Assembly: GCA_951217055.1 (NCBI GenBank)
Contig: OX578284.1
Span: forward strand, 28,856,187 to 28,920,186
Direction of reading: 5' to 3'
Origin: Gerris lacustris
Lineage: Eukaryota; Arthropoda; Insecta; Hemiptera; Gerridae
DNA length: 64,000 nt
Under the pieces are notes generated by a model. That model had not been told where the DNA came from, ran no database searches, and saw nothing but the letters and a program-made list of their open reading frames with translations. Of this stretch, positions 37,201-52,045 are shown in pieces; the first letter of the stretch is position 1; every line of letters begins with the position of its first letter. A program made the translations under genes and the position numbers.

Positions 37201-40200
37201 TTTCGTTGATTTATTTAAAAAATTGGGGGAAGAAGACGAAAAACGCAAATTTCAAGGGCACATGGCAAAAATATGAATTTGCAAAAAAAGAACCCAAACA
37301 TATATTGGACAAATTTAAAAGCATTAAAGAGGAGGGGGGGGGGGGGGGGGGGGGCACGAAAAAAACAATGTTCAAGGACATTTTTTAGGGAATTGGGACA
37401 AAAACTAAACCAAATATAATATTTGTACTCAGGGCGCCCCCATCTTTCATTTAACTACATAACGCAATTCAACCCTTTGCTTCTGAGAGGGATGAGGGGT
37501 TGTTTAGGGATTCCGTATATTTTTTCTGCGGTTATTACTCATAACATTAACATAAATGCTATCAAATTTTTGTGTTAGATACTTTCGTTATGTACGAGAT
37601 ACAATTGCGTTATGTACGAGATACAAATGCGTTATGTACAGACGCAGACAGACAAGGATAGGCAATTAAAAAAAATACACATTTCATAGATATATTTTCA
37701 TAGATTTTTTACTACTTCTAAGTGAATAGCAATTTTCTGTTAGAACATGTAAAAAACTACTGATATTCATGAACGAGCGTAGAGCGTAGTAAGTTCTTCA
37801 TTTCAAAGACTTGGACTTTGAAAAGTTTGTGTGTTTGTTTTTCCAATGATAATTGGCGTAAAAATTAACTGATTTGAACAAAATTTGGCACACGTGTATC
37901 TCATTATTAGTGAGAACTGTATAGTTTTCTAAAATTCCATACTTAACATTTTCAATAAACCTGACGACAATCACAATGTAGTATAACGATGTTATACTAC
38001 ATTGTTTTGAAGAGTAGGAAAAGAGGGGGATGGTGTGGTGGGGAGGGGGGGATGGTGACCAATATAGTAAACGGCTAAAGATAAAGTTTTTAGTCAACAT
38101 GATATGATAAGCACAGTTTTAAAGGTCTTGAAAAGTAGAAAATGAAAGTGTAACTACTGTTACACTTTTACTGTTAAAATGTCATATTTTAACGAAATTT
38201 TCAAAAAATATGTGACCAACATGAGGGTGTTAAAAAAGTGTTTGCTTATATGGGCATGTTACATTCATTTTAAAGCTCTTTTCAAGTATAATAATAATAT
38301 ATAAGTTTTTCCCGAAAAATACTTCCTGGTAGCCATATTGAGAACACGTATGGCCGATATAAGAGCAAATTACAAATTTGTCTGCTGGAGTTCTTTATGC
38401 ACCACGCACCGCATTACTAGTTTCTTTTCAGCTTAACGTAAAAGTATTGCGGGAAATTCAACTAAACTATGTTTTTTTACTAAACACATGCTTAAAAGTT
38501 TGAAAATAAAATGACCAAATCCATTCTTACTTCAAGGTCTTCTCACGGCCTACTATCTAAATCCCTATGTAAGTGCATTTACTATTTATTTGTCTATTTT
38601 GTTTTAATGTTTACGAATATTTAATTTTTTTTTTATATATATATTTAGGTCTAAGGCTTTGAATAAATTGGCCAAAGTCAGAGCTCTTCCGTCGCTGTCG
38701 TTAGAGTTAAAAGGAGACATAAAGGTAATAAAATAATCTTAAACATAATATGAATTTGTGGTTAGCGAACTCGCAACTCATTTAGAAACTAACTTTAAAC
38801 TCCATCACATATGATAAGTTCGAATCCCAGAGAGGTGAGATATGTTTCACACTGATGATTAAATCAAGTTGATGAGTAAAGTGGTCAATCCCCCCCATCT
38901 TGAAATAACCTAATGTTAAGTTGATTAAAACATAAAATTATATTCATATTTAGACTAAAAGCAGTGATGAATGGAATATATTTTTAAAAATATGTCTGAG
39001 AATAGATTTTAATTGTTTAATGAATACTTTGGTTCTATACTCTATACTATAAGAAAACACAAAACGAGAGTAATAATTATTTAAAATTTTGCTTAAGCAA
39101 GTGGAATGCTTCAAATATCGTGGTACAATCTTTAGATAGATATGTAATGTAAATTGATAAATAGAGGAAATAGGAAATGGCTTAACTACTAGGTGTGCAA
39201 TGCTGTTATCAGGTTGCAATATTGAGCTGAGCGTGCATTTTATTCTTTAACAATAAACTTTTTTATTTATAAACAGCTGAAATCGGATCAAGAATAGTAA
39301 TATTTATAAGTTTTAATTAAAATGCATTTTTCCCCCCTGATATTCTATTTTACCCCCCTCTTACTTAAATGAAAATATGACAAAAGTAAAAGTAACAACA
39401 ATAACTGTACTCTTAAAGAGCTTTCCAACGACATGCATCATGAAGGGCATATACTATTTTAACTTTTGTACTCCGTACCCCTGTGTACCAATTTGGACCA
39501 TTTCAGATATACACCTTCCTGGGTTGGTCACATGGACCGTGCCGATTTTTGTGCGGATCGGTTCAGCCGTTCATTTTATGAGTCCAACCAAATGCTAAGT
39601 GTAGTTTTATTTAAATTATTGTGAGCAGCTGAATTGATAGCAGCTGCTGGAAATCATCTTATTACTTAAAATTTTAAGGAAAAACATGATATATCCAAAC
39701 GTACCAAACAGTTTGTACGTAATAAAGCCTTCAGCCTTCGTTCCTGTTTTAACTTATGCTTCTAAAAGTAAGTCCCTAAAAGAAAAGCACTTCCTTTCTA
39801 CTAGTCTCTTTAAAGAGATGTTGATGTTGATTAATGACATAACGAAACTGAATAAGAAACGAAATCTTTTGAGATAACCTGGAGAAAATATCCATCAAAG
39901 ACGTATTCTGTTGTAAAGAATCAATTATGATTAAGATCATTCGAATTCGGACACTTTTTAAGGATAGATAGAGGCAGGATAGCTAAATAAAACTAACAGG
40001 TTAGGCTCGGGAGAAAAATAGATCGTGGTAATAAAAAACAACTTGGTAATCAAGTTAAAATGGCTTCTCTCCGGACGTCTCCTTTTTAACAATTATAAAA
40101 TGAATCACTTCACAACACAAAAATTTCTGCCTGAATCAAGTTGAAATTTTACTTGCCTGTTTCACTTGTACTTTAGACGATGTAGGTAGACCAAGTTTTA

Positions 40201-43200
40201 TCACTACGTATATGGACGTAAAATATCAGTAAAAACGTTGTTTTCTCAATTTTAAACATTTAGGTCCACTTTAATAGTCAATCACTTATAATCACTTTAA
40301 TAGTTTATCACTTTATAGCGTTGTCGCTGTTGATTTTATTAAAAATTGAATTTAAAAAAATATTTGTCTCATCTAATAGGTGATAATGAAATCTTTTCTC
40401 GTTCTGAAATTCCAATTTTACATCTGAAGATTACGTTTACGCGAGCGTTGCGCGCGAACGCTTGGGTGGATAACGTTGTCCAACAAACTCGTCCTGGGTA
40501 TTGGCAAAATGAACATGTGTCATGTGAAAAATCGGTCTTTTACTCAAGTTATCGTCATCGGTCGATTTCAACCTATGGGCGGGGGGGGGGGGGGGGGGGG
40601 GGGCGTGCCCCCCTCCCCCCTAGCTTTCAGGAAAAGAGGAAAAATATATTTTTCCGTAGACAATTCAGGTGATTTGCTTTCAAGAAACCTACCCCCACCA
40701 CCTCCCCGGTGTCGGTGCCCCCCCCTGGAAAAATTCATATGGGCACTCATGCAGGCTTCCGGCGCTGACGCTGTAACATGCGATGAGGAACTTCGATCCA
40801 AAAATTCTACATGACGACTTAACCGGAACCAATTGCAATAGAACTTTTAAATTTGGAAGTTTTGTTCCTCTTATGACAAACAAATGTTGTAAAAGGTGTT
40901 TGAAGTCGGCAATTCAGATTAAAGATTGCAGTCCTACACGTAATTTTGAAACCAAGCCCCATATTTAATACAATTAAACCGACGGATGTCAACTACAGTA
41001 ATAAGCTTCCTATTTGCTGGGTGAACACCAAATGGCAAATGTGGGTTCCCCCGTCGGGAAACGAACCCGGAATAATTGATTATAAAGCGGATACAGCAAC
41101 AACGAGCTTCTGGAGGACTCATTACATATTTTATTCATCAATAAAGTAAAGACGAATCTAGAATTTAACTAAAAGGTTCTACATAAAGCCACTGAAGCGA
41201 ATCTGATTGAAATTGGTGGGGATTTTCTACCGTTGAATGGGATTCATTTATTTATTAAGATTCATCCTACCTGTTATACCTTTTGTCGTCACTGACAATA
41301 AAATATAGCTTATAAAGGTCAAAAGGAAAAAAATGTATCGTTTTACTAACTTGTTACCGGTCGAAAAGAAGTTATATAAAATACAAAAATAGAGGAAAAT
41401 ATAAAAAAAAGGATTCCTTACCACTTGCAGGTATAAAACGCGTTACAATCCATTTTATATAACCCCGATAAAATAGAATTTAAGTTAAAAAAATGTAAAA
41501 TGCAAATCGGTATGATTTTATTTTTATTTTATTATTTTAAAAGTAAATTGATATCTTTAGACATAACTTAAATTGTATATATTTGATATTACTCAAACGT
41601 TAAACCAACATTTGAAGAAAGATCTAATTGAATCTATACAGAAAACTAACAAGTCATTGCTGTTATTTCTTCTTCTTTTATTTGAGTGCAGTTGATTATT
41701 CAAAAGAAAGAGATATACGTATAAAGCAGTAAATATGAAGCTACGTCAGCAGAAAATTATGTCCATAAAAACTAGAAAAAAGTATACAATTATAAATTCT
41801 AAAAAGTATTATTACTTTAAAAAAATATATCATAAAATACCATAACTAAACAAAAAAGCGAATTAAAAAAAAAATTAATTAATACATTTTAACAAACCTA
41901 TTTTAAATAGTTATTAAAGGGAATTGTATACTTTTTATTTATTTATTTTTTTTTTTTAAATAAATTTTTCTATTTATTTTTCATATTCTAAAAAAAATGT
42001 TGATTTCTATCGATTTTCATATTAGTTTCAAATAAATTCGGATTTACACATATATTTTTAAGAAAAAGCTAAAAGTAATCAATAAATTACTGTACATAAT
42101 GTGAATTTCACGAGTTTTAGTTTTCCCTTCTCGGAATAATGTAAATTTACTTACACTAATTCTAAATGTGTCTCGTTCTTTGTCGTAAATTGTCCATAGT
42201 ATATGTTTCTACCGCGTTTCTTTTCTCGTATATTAGCAAGTTTTAGATATTATGAATTTTTAAAAAAATAAACTTGTAAATAGTGTAGAAGATTCAAAAC
42301 GAGAAATTGTTAAACTGGCGTTTTTTTGAAAGAATTCAGTAAATTAAATTATAATACAACGAAGATAAATTTTAGGCTTAGTGCCAAAAGATGTATGTTG
42401 GCTTACTGAAAAAGGATTTGTTTTTATTTTTGTTTTCGTATAAATATTCAGTTTGTTTTTATTTGATTTTTTTTCTTTTTTTTTTACATCCGTTCAACGA
42501 TGAATGGTCATTCGATCTAGTCACATACCAATGGGACTAGAAATAGAGAGGTATGAAATATCTCTATTTTCAGAATTGACCCTTAAATGCTTTGATGTTC
42601 TTTGTTTTATTTTTCAATGAATTATCTTCAGTATATTGGTGTTTATTTTTGTAAATACCATACTCCTACGACGATATAATATCGTCCCCTTTAACATCGA
42701 ATGTAGTAGAATAGAAAAGTTCAACCAGAGATGCCTGTCAAGATGTGGTTCAGTGAAACAGGAAATAAGGAACTAGTAACTATTATTAATAGGCTTAGAT
42801 TTAACAATGGGATATGCCCTAAAAATCTTAAAATCATAAAGAAAAAGGAATCAGACCAATGTGAACACTACTAAGAAATAGTAGATTTAAAACATGTTCT
42901 TGTGAGATGTAGAAAATTAAATAAAAGTAGACAATTCTTTTTCAATAAAATTTCATATAATTATTCGACGTTGAAAGGAAATAGAGATAAAGACGTTTAT
43001 GAAGCAATATACGAATTCATTAAGAAGGAAAAATAAAAATCTGAAATATTAACTAAAAGACTTTCGTAAACGAAATGTTATGGCTGTATAGTAAAGCTTA
43101 CTAATGCCAAAAAAACACAAATAACATCGAATGTTCATTCAAACTCATTCTCATACGAATTCTCTGCGAAGAAGGACATGTATCGCTCCTCTGAATTAAA

Positions 43201-46200
43201 AAGCACCAGTGTTTAGTTCTTCCATTTGTTGCTGTTAAGTTCCTAAATTAAATTGATGGAGATATACCAAAATGTACCAAAGAATCTCTTACGAAATCTC
43301 TCTATAGCAGAGCATGTCTTACCCTTCATCGAAACATTCATTGGTATTTAGTTCTTTAATTATCCAACAAATCGAAGTTGCTGTTATGTACGATACCTAG
43401 GAAGACTTATACCATTCATTACTCATTGTCATAAGCATTATTTGTAAGGTGCATCCCTTGTATCACATGCATTGCTCTTTAAAATCAGAACATTCTGGTT
43501 TCTAATTCTTCAGTGTATTGTTGTTATTCAGTTTTTCAGTTCCTGAATGAATTGGTGTTACTGTTAAACTAATATGTAGAAAAGTACGGACCTGTAATAT
43601 TAAATGTTCATCACGACTCATTGTCATACGAATTCTTTGTATAGTACCCATTTCTCCTCTAAATCATACTGGTTTTTAGTTCTTCATAGTATTACTGTTT
43701 AGTGCTTTGATTCTTCAATCTTCAATGCATTGTTGCTTGTTCTTTAGTTATTGAGTTCGTGTGGGAATTGAATGGTGAATGAATTGGTGTTTCTCTTAAA
43801 ACCAATAGGTGGAGAAATGGACCTGTAACGCTAAAAGGTTCTCATTCGCATATGAATTCTCGACACAGTAGCACATGAATCGAAACATACATTGGTGTTC
43901 AGTTCTCCAACGTAATTTTGCTCAGTTTTTTAGATTTTCATGCATTGACGTTGGACTAACCTGATGAGGATTTGTCTGAAGAGTAAAAACATGCAGTAAA
44001 CAACTGACAACTGAAAACTGACGCGGCTCAACAACTGTTCTCATTAAATTCTCCTCCCATACCTTCTTCCATAATGCCTTTCATTCTTTTGTATATAATT
44101 GTATAAGGTATAAAATCGTTTATTTTAGACGATGCTTCACAGCCAACAAGAGAGAGTGACTTTAACTAGTATAACCATTCCTGAGACTGGCGCTTTGGAG
44201 TATGGACAGGAGGTCTCTGTACTCTTTAAACTTATGGAAACGGGGGATGATAACGGAGTCAAATATTTAACAAAATCACAGAGACGATGCCGATATGAAC
44301 AGGATAAAGAGGGTTTGGAGGTAAAGCATATGTAGTTAGTTAGTTATAATGGTATGGATGGAATTCAATTGCAATAGAATAAATATTTAATTAATTTAAT
44401 TTTCTAGTAAACTAATACTCCAGGAGATAGCATGCGCAAAAAGTGCCTGACTAAGATCAAGCTAGAATTTTGTATACAAGTCAATCTTTTAGCGCCTTTT
44501 AAGAATATAAAATATATAGTGAATAAGAATATATAGTTGTCGGCTAAGTTCGTCTGCAGGACATAGCTTGGCAATAGGCGTTTGAAAAAAAAAAAAAAAA
44601 AAAATGTGGAGAGCTGCCAAGTCTCACCAATTATGGTGGACAATGTGATTTTCATGGTCCTGAGCACAGAATTAGTTATTAGACCAAAAATCAAGTCGAT
44701 GTTATTTTCACACTTGATAAGTTAGTTATTCAAATACTACTAAAAATCAACGTGGTCCCCTGTCAAGGAACAAACTAACATCAACTTGATTTTCGGTCTA
44801 CTAACTAATTCTGTACTCAGGACCTTGAAAATCACATTTTCCACCATAATTGGTGAGACATGGCCGCTCTCCACCGATTTGTTTTTTTCAAACGCCTATT
44901 GCCAAGCTATGTCCCGTAGACGAACTTAGCCGACCACATATTCTTAAAAGGTACTAAAAGATTGACTTGTATACAAAATTCTAGCTTGATGTTAGTCAGA
45001 CACTTTTTTGCACGCTATCTCCTGGACTATAAGCTTTAATAAATTATTTAAACTAAATTTAAATTTGAATTTATTTCAATTTTTATTATTTCTATAAATA
45101 AAATAAATAATATTTTAAAGATTTGAATAATAATTTTTACCTTGTTATTTATTTTAAAAATCTACTTTTTTGACTTCTATGACCTTAGATGTTAAATGCC
45201 CATAGTAACAAACACGAAAAAATGATACATAGCTACTCTGATGACCAAGGAAGTCTACACTAATGATTTTAAATGGGTTTCAGTTGGCAAACTATTACAG
45301 TCAAAGTACTTGCAGCATGGATTGTAGATATAGAAAACAAATGGAATACTGCAACTGCTCCGTATTCACAATGACTAACTCAGGTTTTGTAATATTTACT
45401 TAAATACCCAATATTTATGACAAAATTTTCTTTGGATTTGTGGATTTTTTTATAGATTAAAAGATTGTAATTGTAAGGGGGCTGGTGTAGCCGAGTGGTT
45501 AATACACTAGCCTCTGAAACCTATAGGTCTATACACCGGTGATGAGTTCGAATACCAGAAAGATGAGACTTGTCTCACACTGATGATCTCATAATAGATG
45601 AGTAAAGTGGCCGGATCCCCCGTTCTGTAATAACCTAATAAAAAAAAGGATTAAAATATTCCAACAACTAAACCCTTTAATCCACAACCTATCATTACCA
45701 TTCATTCCAAGATATCCTATCGACGTCAAAAGAGACAGATTTTTGTAGGATATTGTGCAATGAGCATTGCTTATAGTCTTGGGAGGCAGCGATACTATTT
45801 GATGCCATTATTTTTACATACCTGATACCGATACCTAAGCTGATACCTCCCTACTTTGTTGTTTTAGCGAATTTTCAAAGAAAATTACGCTATTGCAATG
45901 GCTTCAAAATTTTTGTAATAAGAATTTTTGAAAAATTTTTCCATGGAAATCCGTTTTAGACCATTCTGAATCAATTCCTAAAATTTAACACTTTTTTTTA
46001 TGTATGTATGTATACATGTATGTATATATGTATGTATATATGTATGTATATATGTGTCACTCCAGACGATATCTCCCCTTAGGATGTACTTAAAAATTTC
46101 AAACAAATTTTAAAATGTCAATAATATCAAAAAAAAGGATGAGTTCGTTGGCCAGAATTTTTGGAGTTCATTTAGGGGTCAAATTTTTACAATTAATGGT

Positions 46201-49200
46201 CAAAAATAGCATAAAAACGTGTTTTTTCCATTTATATGAAAATATGATAAAAGTGTACATAACAACAATTACTGTACTCTTAAAGAGCTTTCCAACGACA
46301 TGCATCTTGAAGGGTAAATACTATTTGGACTTTTGTACCCCGTACCCCTGTGTACCAATTTATTTTTTTTTTCACCGATTATCATAAGCCAATAATACGC
46401 AGATTTCTTTGAAAATTCGCTCATTAAGTCATGGTGCATGACTGGACTGTTTATATTGTAAATAAACAAAAAGGCAGACTACCGCGGCATCGTCGTTGCC
46501 GGCGTTAATAACAATTACTGAAAATAAACAGCTAAGTACTAAAAAGTTAAGAAGTAAAAAAATGTTTAGCGTAACCTATGTAAGGTTACCGGAAGATAAA
46601 TTTGATTGGAGAAAGAGACGGGTGCTCGTGCTCGTCTCATAAATCGACGTCATTAAATATGACGCATATGGACGTGAAGTCATATATTGGCCCCTCGCAA
46701 AATATATGATTTAGACTTTATAAAATATATGATTTACACTACTTGGTTTTGAAATAGCGGATTTGTCGTGGATTTTATGGAGTTCGGAGCCATCATTTCA
46801 AGATCTACAACAATGTGAAAATGGCTCTATTCTTCATTAAAACATACTAAGTTAGCTTATATATTATACTAGCTGAATACCCGTGCTTCGCTACGGGGTG
46901 TTTTATTTTTAATTTAATGGATTTATAAACTACCATCAAGAAACATTTAAATTATTTTACAAAGCGAGAATATCTAGATTCTATCCCTCCCCTTTGATAA
47001 GATAATTTGCTAATATCCCAAATTAGTAATTCATTCCGACTAAATTTTTAAAAAGGAAAAGCAGTGGTATTTTCCTTCTGTACTATTCAATAAATGGTAT
47101 TTAAAAAAAAAAAAAAATAATAAAAAAAAAAAAAAAAAAAAATTTAGCCAATCGGATAAATGTACGGACACAACAATTATTAGTTTTTTATCCATTTGAC
47201 ATTTGTACCCCGTACCCCTGGGTACAAAAATAAAAATTTCGCAAAATCCTTTCTTAGTGGATGCCTATGATATGAACCGAGTATATCCTCAAAATTTCAA
47301 GTCTCTCGGTTAAGCAGATTTTGCTGTGCGTTGATTCTATGTCAGTCAATCAGTCAGTCAATCAGGACATTGCCACTTATATTATAGATGTAGTTATACA
47401 CATTTTTCCATTTTACCCCCTCTTAAATGAAAATATGACAAAACTGTACATAACAACAATTACTTAATTTTAAAGAGCTTTTCAACGATATGCATCATTA
47501 AAAGTATTCATTACTTTGACATTTGTACCCCGTACCCCTGGGTACAAAAATAAAAATTTCGCAAAATCCTTTCTTAGTGTATGCCTACGATATGAACCGA
47601 GTATATCCTCAAAATTTCAAGTCTCTCGGTTAAGCAGATTTTGCTGTGCGTTGATTCTATGTCAGTCAGTCAATCAGGACATTGCCACTTATATTATAGA
47701 TATAAATGATTATAGTTTCAATACATTTATCGAAGCTTCTATTGAGAATCAGAAATGTATTAAACAGGCGTTGAAAAAAAAAATAAATAAATAAATAAAT
47801 AACTAAAAGAATTAGAAGGAATTTAAAAGCTAATTTTTATATTATATGGGTTGCACTAGTTTTATATATATGGTTTGCACTAGACATTACCTTAATAAAA
47901 TGTTACATAAAATATGTTTATACGCATACATGGTTTATTTTGCAATTTTATTTAAAAAAAAACAAACTTTTTTCGCGATAAAAAGTGAAACTGCACATAT
48001 CTTGTAATCCACTTAAAGACTATAAAATTTAAATAAATCCTCAGTACCTATTACCTTTAAGACTTTTTACATAGGTAAAGAGTTTGAATAAACTTTAATT
48101 TAAATATTAAATAGAAAAAAAAAAAAAAAAAATGCACTGTAACGTAAAATGCAAATAAGATAAGATGAAATTCTAGATTAAAACACATAAAAAAACTGAT
48201 TTATTAAATAATTTTCTGGAGCAAAATGTCAAACCAATTATAATGTTAAAAGGTTTATTATAAAATATAATAATATGTACTATCAAATTCATAGAATATT
48301 CATAAAATTAATAAATTAATGTTATGTGTAAGTTTTCACCTCTATTTTATGTTCTTCTTACCTGTAAAACAAGGACATTGAAAATCGACTAACTACACTT
48401 TAATAATAATATGGGCAATAATTTTTCCTTATTTAATTTAAAATGGATAATTTTCACATTATTTCGGTATAAACTGATATTTTATAAATAAATGCTTTAT
48501 ATTTGATTGGTACTAATACAAGGAATTACGAATTTTGATGTTTTACTTGAATTTGTATGAGTTAATTATTCATTACTTAAATTACTGAATTCTTTATAAA
48601 AATCATTATATTCCAACTAAATCTATAAAGGTGAAGGATTTAGATAATAGAAAGAAATAAGGAAGTATGTGATGTGAACCGACTTTTGATTAATTTCATA
48701 TCCGGCTGTTGGGTCTGCAATATTGAAAAAAGGTAATTCAATATATCAAGTAAAAAACTGCGTAGAAGTTCCTAGAGCTGCTACTAATTATGCATTTTAT
48801 CGTCGTTATAGATCCGAAGAAATGGTGCCGAACAGTAAATCAAATTATCTGCGCTCTGGGAATCTTAGAAAGATGGGTTTCAGAAAACAAAAGTAAGGAT
48901 TTAGCAGCTGGGTGCCATTGCGATCCTGATTGCTTTCCACTTGAAATTAATCATGTTAAAATCCGTTTTAAGTAAGTATTATGAATTTCCAATAAATTAA
49001 AAGATAGAGTTACTCAAGACTATAAGAACGCTTAAACCTCATTAAATTATTTAGCTGTCAACTTTCTATAACTTTTTATTTGATTTCCTTTTCCTGTCTT
49101 AACACTTAGAACTAATAATGACGCTTGGGGATTAAAAACCAGAAAACAACTATAGTGGTTCACGCTGTTATAGAAATAAGCTTAATTCTTAAGAAAATAA

Positions 49201-52014
49201 AACTAAGAGTTCCTAATATTCTCCGCAACCCTGCCGAAAAATAAGTATACCACTAAAATGTAGTCTCTAAGTTAAATAATTTGAATTTTCAATAAAAACA
49301 ATACTTTTCCTACCATAGGTGAGGAAAATTAAAAAAGCTTCTGAATTGAGTTGAGGTAAGAGATGGACTATATTTAAAAATGACGACATTTGTCTATAGC
49401 TGCGATAGTGATTTATATTTTTAAAAATTACATTTTTTATATATTTTAAATTAATTTTTTTTCGAGTTAAAAGAAATTGTATTATGCATTAAATTTTTCC
49501 CTTTGAGGGTTTTTCCCTTAGGGAAAAACCCTCTAAAGTTAACCCTCTTGTTATATATTTTTGTAATCGACTCTTCAATACCTTTTATTTGATACCCCAC
49601 TCAAAATATAAAAAAATATTGGACGCGAGTTATCCGCCATTTTGGATTTAAACAGCTGATAATTTTGAGTTCGCTATATTGAGTTTGCTGTGTGCGCGTC
49701 AAAACGATCTTTAATACTGGAAAGTTTCATGTTTTTATCTCTTTTGATTCAAAAGTTATTGGAACTATACAGAGTGACAGACAGACACATGAACAAAACT
49801 ATAAGGGCTTCTTTTTTTTGGTTTTACCAACGAAACCCTAAAAAAATAAAATACAATTTCCGTCAGGTACTTGTCAGCAAGGTACTAAAAGGGTTTCTTC
49901 GGTCATAAAATTCCCTACATTTTTTTTCTTACGTAAATATGTGTAAAAAGTTGCACTTTAGAGGAACAAGTTGTGCATATTATCCTTTAGCATATTTTGA
50001 GTTGTGAAGTTCGCAACATGTTTCCAGTTTTTGGGCAAAAATGTTCAACTTGTTTACCAAATTTCAAATCTCTAACTACAATAGGTCGGGGGGGGGGGGG
50101 GGGGGGGGATTTTTTATACGACGGACGATCGAACTTCCAAAAGCATAAGGGTTTCTAGGACGACCTTGAAACCCTAATACATCAGAAATTTGACAGGACA
50201 ACAACGACTAACCAACCTAGGCATCATACCAATAGAGCACAAAATTGCTTCCAAACTATCTTTTGATGATATTGGAAAAACGTTTGCACCTAAAAAAGCC
50301 CTCAAAGTTAAGTTTTAATTTAGTTGAAGTTTTTAGAATAAGTTCTTTCAAACTTTCTCAGAAGATTAAAACATTGTGTATAGTGTATATGTATAATGCT
50401 AATAATCTAAGTAATCATGGGTGTGCAATCTAAAATTTATAATATAATTATTAGTTATCTCAATTAAATGTTTCACTTTCACTGTGAAACACTTTTCATT
50501 TATTTTGCAGTGGTTATGATAAATGTAGAAGAACATAGCAAATAAGCTATTATTTATCTTCTTATTAGTCAATACAATAGTACCTTGTACAAAAATAACT
50601 AACAAATAAACTGCTTACCTTTGAAATCGATTGGTTTTGTTCGAGTTTATCATACCGATATTTTTTAGATAGTATATAATAGTTTTATTTAAAATATAAA
50701 ATAAGAACTAATTTTTTTTTTTAATTAATTAATTAATTTATTTTTTTTGTAGTCAAAACCGCGTTTATCTTGGTTGTCAGAAATGCACCTTATTTTCGAA
50801 AGTATAGCAAACAAAAGGTTAGGAACTTTTCAGTTATATTTAATGTAATTACCTAAACAAAAAGTATGGAATCCGGAAAAATCATTACTCAAAAAAAGTG
50901 TCTGACATTTTTTTTTAAAGGAAATGCGTCATGTGAGGTGTAAAATGAAAGGGAAGTCCCCCCCCCCAAGTTTTTATCAACGAAAAATTCAAATTTATTC
51001 TTTGTAAAAAAAAAATTGAACGGGAATTTGTCATACGTCATATATTTTGTAAGAATAAAATGTTCCCCCTCCCAATTATTAAAAATGTATTACTTGGGGG
51101 AGATTTGATTTAGAGACTTCAGAGTAAATTGATTGCGTTTGGAAAATATATAAAAATGTAAATAATTGCTTTTGTTTTACGTCGAGTATAATGAATGGTT
51201 TAAAAGTTGTAGCTAAAACAACTTTTAAATGACCCTATCTTAAAACGTTTGGGCCGATTATATTGGTAAACAAACTCTTGGTCCGAGATAAGCCAAGTTT
51301 CATCAAAATCAGGCAATATATGTAGATTCAGCTTTATATATTATATTAAACTGCCTACGGGCCTGTAGATAATTTGTATGCGCTTAAAGCATTTCTTGGC
51401 ATGTGCATCTATAAATACGAAAACACCTAAAGTAAATACATATAATATTATTTTAATATCTATATAAAATATTAAAATTATGCGTGTATGCATAATATTC
51501 ACACCCTCTTTATAAAAATATTAAAATACTCTTAACAAAATACAATATTAAATAGTTAGTATGTATCTGCATATATATAATAATACAACTTCGTATAAAC
51601 AAAAATAGACTGCCAATTTGTGTGGCACATAGCTTCCTCGCATCCTATCATGTACTTTATTGTTATATTAACATTCAAATTATTGTTTATTGTGTAAAAA
51701 CTATTAATAGTTTTAGCGAACTTTAACACTATAGCGGTGTCGCTGTTGGTTTTACTAAAAAAATTTATTTGAAAAAAATGTTTGTCTCATTGAATAGATG
51801 AAGTTAGATTTTTTTCCCGACCTAAAATTCCAATTTTTAATTTGAAGTTCACGTTTACGCGAGCGTTGCTCGTGAACGCTTGGACGGATAACGTTGTCCA
51901 ACGAACTCGTCCTGGGCATTGGCAAAATGAACTTGTCTACCAAATTTCATCAAAATCGGTCGACATTTACTCAAGTTATCGTCGCACGTTTCATAATTCG
52001 CGGACACACAGACC

Positions 52015-52045
<31 letters not shown>

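Noticed and set aside
40346..40883. Open frames rich in Gly or Pro around 40.3-40.9 kb
   Set aside because: They are translations of the poly-G and poly-C tracts and of repeat R1; no splice or protein support.
50921..50937. 17-bp microexon that would restore phase between channel exons 9 and 10
   Set aside because: AG...GT segments of this size are frequent by chance, and the added residues (EMRHV) have no family support.
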